DNA of 64,000 bases from Lysobacterales bacterium. Its GTDB lineage: Bacteria; Pseudomonadota; Gammaproteobacteria; Xanthomonadales; SZUA-38. The stretch is taken from positions 62,001-126,000 of the forward strand of contig JASJDM010000001.1 in assembly GCA_030065125.1 (NCBI GenBank), given 5' to 3'. Of the stretch, positions 62,271 through 64,000 are shown one piece after another. The number at the start of each line of letters is the position of its first letter. Within the stretch, counting starts at the first letter, position 1. Under the pieces are notes generated by a model. That model was given only the letters and a program-made list of their open reading frames with translations, did not search any database and had not been told where the DNA came from. Position numbers and translations under genes: made by a program.

Positions 62271-64000
62271 TGGCTGAATCACGCCCCGGCTATGACGTGA
62301 TCGTCGTCGGTTCGGGCGCCGCCGGCGGGATGTCGGCCTTCATACTCGCGGTACACGGTATTCGGGTGCTGATGCTGGAAGCCGGAAGGAATTACGACCC
62401 CACTACCGAAACCCCCATGTTCCACACGCCGGAGCAGGCACCCCTGCGGGGCGTGTCCACGCCCGATAAGCCATTCGGCTTTTACGACGCTACGGTAGAC
62501 GGCGGCTGGCAGGTCCCGGGAGAACCCTACGCCAGCGCTGAGGGAACCGATTTTCTCTGGTGGCGGTCGCGCATGCTGGGCGGCCGCACCAACCATTGGG
62601 GCCGTATCTCCCTGCGCATGGGTCCGTACGACTTCAAGCCGCGCAGCCGGGACGGCCTGGGCTTTGACTGGCCCATGGACTACGACGACCTGGCGCCCTA
62701 TTACGACAAGACCGAGGCCCTGATCGGCGTCTATGGTTCCAACGAGGGCCTGGAGAACACCCCCAACTCATCCCCGGGGGTGCTGCTGCCGGCCCCGGCA
62801 CCCCGGGTCCACGAAATGCTGACCCGGAAGGCCTGCCAGGACCATCTGGACATCCCGGTGATTCCGGCCCACCTGGCCATCCTGTCCCAACGCCAGGACG
62901 CCGCCCGATGGCCGGCACGCCTGTTCCCGGGCAACCCCCTGGCCCAGCGGGTGCTGCGGGACTCCATGAACAGCCGGGCGGCCTGCTTCTGGGCCACCCC
63001 CTGCGGACGTGGCTGCTCCATCAAGGCCAATTTCCAGTCCACCACCGTGCTGATACCGCCGGCACTGGCCACCGGCAACCTGGACATTCGTACCGACGCC
63101 ATGGTGCGCGAGGTCACCACCGACGCCCGGGGTCGCGCCACCGGCGTGCATTACGTGGACAAGCGCAGCGGCGAAGACCGGCATGCCAAAGCCGGGCTGG
63201 TGATCCTGGCCGCCAGCGCCTGCGAGTCGGCCCGCATTCTGCTCAACTCCAGATCGAACCGGTACCCGGATGGAGTTGCAAATGGCAGCGGCCTGGTCGG
63301 TCGTTACGTCATGGACACCGTGGGAGCCTGGACCGGCGGCCGCATTCCGGCCCTGGAGAACATGCCGCCCCACAACCAGGACGGCGCCAGCGGCATGCAC
63401 CTGTACATGCCCTGGTGGCTGTACCAGGAACAAGCCAGGGGCCAGCTGGACTTTGCCCGGGGTTATCACATCGAGTTCGGCGGCGGCCGCGGCATGCCCG
63501 ACGCCTGGACCTTCGGCGGGCTGGCCAAACACACTCGTGGCGCCTACGGCCGGCGGTTGAAGGAAGAAGCGAGACGTTACTACGGCACCGGGATGGGCTT
63601 CGCTGGCCGTGGCGAGATGATTCCCAACGAGGACTGCTACTGCGAGATCGATCCGGACGGCAAAGTGGACCGCTGGGGTATACCAACCCTGAAGTTTCAC
63701 TGGAAGTGGTCGGAGCACGAACTCAACCAGGCCCGCCACATGCAGCACACCTTCCGGGACATCATCGAAGCCATGGGCGGCACCGTAACCACCACGGTGC
63801 ACGACAACGGCGCCGACGCCATCGCTAAACCCGGCGAGATCATCCACGAGGTGGGCGGCGCCATCATGGGGAAAGATCCGGAGCGGTCCGTGGTCAACCA
63901 GTTCTGCCAATCCCATCAGGTGCCCAACCTGTTTGTCACCGACGGCGCCTGTTTCGTCAGCAACGCTGACAAGAACCCCACGCTCAGCATCATGGCCATT
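62270..64000 (+). CDS. GMC family FAD oxidoreductase, 3' end beyond window
   Basis: 577 codons, open to the last base of the window. GTG start at 62270 overlapping the preceding TAG. The N-terminal FAD-binding motif is VIVVGSGAAGGMSAFILAVH, with WWRSRMLGGRTNHWGRISLR. The C-terminal GMC part shows IIHEVGGAIMGKDP and FVTDGACFVSNADKNPTLSI. No Tat signal is seen. Enzymes of this type act on sugars or alcohols, and next to DUF1080 a glycoside 3-dehydrogenase role is plausible. The end, and any partner gene, lie outside the window. Confidence 0.92.
   Translation, partial: MAESRPGYDVIVVGSGAAGGMSAFILAVHGIRVLMLEAGRNYDPTTETPMFHTPEQAPLRGVSTPDKPFGFYDATVDGGWQVPGEPYASAEGTDFLWWRSRMLGGRTNHWGRISLRMGPYDFKPRSRDGLGFDWPMDYDDLAPYYDKTEALIGVYGSNEGLENTPNSSPGVLLPAPAPRVHEMLTRKACQDHLDIPVIPAHLAILSQRQDAARWPARLFPGNPLAQRVLRDSMNSRAACFWATPCGRGCSIKANFQSTTVLIPPALATGNLDIRTDAMVREVTTDARGRATGVHYVDKRSGEDRHAKAGLVILAASACESARILLNSRSNRYPDGVANGSGLVGRYVMDTVGAWTGGRIPALENMPPHNQDGASGMHLYMPWWLYQEQARGQLDFARGYHIEFGGGRGMPDAWTFGGLAKHTRGAYGRRLKEEARRYYGTGMGFAGRGEMIPNEDCYCEIDPDGKVDRWGIPTLKFHWKWSEHELNQARHMQHTFRDIIEAMGGTVTTTVHDNGADAIAKPGEIIHEVGGAIMGKDPERSVVNQFCQSHQVPNLFVTDGACFVSNADKNPTLSIMAI

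Noticed and set aside
1..64000. tRNA or rRNA genes
   Set aside because: None recognised by eye on either strand; a covariance search was not possible here.

Overview
The window is GC-rich, gene-dense and looks chromosomal. It reads as a gammaproteobacterium: it has an NhaR-type regulator, an SbtA/SbtB bicarbonate pair, a YfiR/TonB-receptor pair and many large secreted proteins. Several of those secreted proteins end in a short (V/I)(F/Y)xxGFE-like tail. My best guess is a Wenzhouxiangella- or Xanthomonadales/Chromatiales-like lineage. That placement is an inference from gene content only. I saw no rRNA, tRNA, CRISPR array, prophage or intact insertion sequence.

Layout. 1-6.5 kb: the end of a ROK protein, then on the minus strand a tiny RHS-repeat protein translationally coupled to a 1732-residue beta-helix/RHS secreted protein, and the broken tail of another secreted protein. 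6.6-12.2 kb: a Ser/Thr kinase-TPR protein, its ECF sigma factor and a CocE/NonD hydrolase fused to a DUF5329-like domain. 12.3-16.5 kb: a small membrane protein, a serine beta-lactamase-family protein, and a YfiR-like protein with a TonB receptor. 16.7-20.8 kb: circularly permuted ATP-grasp, alpha-E protein and zinc metallopeptidase, facing an Anbu-type proteasome-like protease. 20.9-25.7 kb: a RetSat/CrtI-like oxidoreductase, a Rieske oxygenase and a TetR regulator with two palindromic operators. 25.9-32.4 kb: a large secreted protein, then a second ECF sigma and kinase-TPR pair, arranged divergently. 32.4-35.5 kb: an overlapping photolyase operon, one member of which looks circularly permuted. 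35.7-47.2 kb: a 3223-residue secreted RHS giant with two DUF1566 partners. 47.3-54.7 kb: DUF533 protein, NavAb-like sodium channel, hibernation factor, NhaR-SbtA-SbtB, a hairpin array, fasciclin protein, two membrane proteins and a TetR regulator. 54.8-57.9 kb: a third sigma/kinase pair. 58-59.6 kb: Acg-type nitroreductase with a MarR regulator and paired operators. 59.7-64 kb: receiver-domain pseudogene, Na+-dependent transporter, DUF1080 lipoprotein and a GMC oxidoreductase cut by the window end.

How the parts fit. Three separate ECF-sigma/transmembrane-kinase-TPR modules lie within 52 kb. In two of them the acidic residues of sigma region 2.2 are replaced by Thr/Ser/Ala, as in sigma factors switched on by threonine phosphorylation; in the third the acidic residues are kept. 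All three lie among genes for large exported proteins, so surface remodelling is a reasonable but untested output. The most unusual features are the threonine-type sigma modules, the array of hairpins with a constant linker at 51.9-52.2 kb, the shared GFE C-terminal tail, the permuted photolyase and the RHS-DUF1566 operon.
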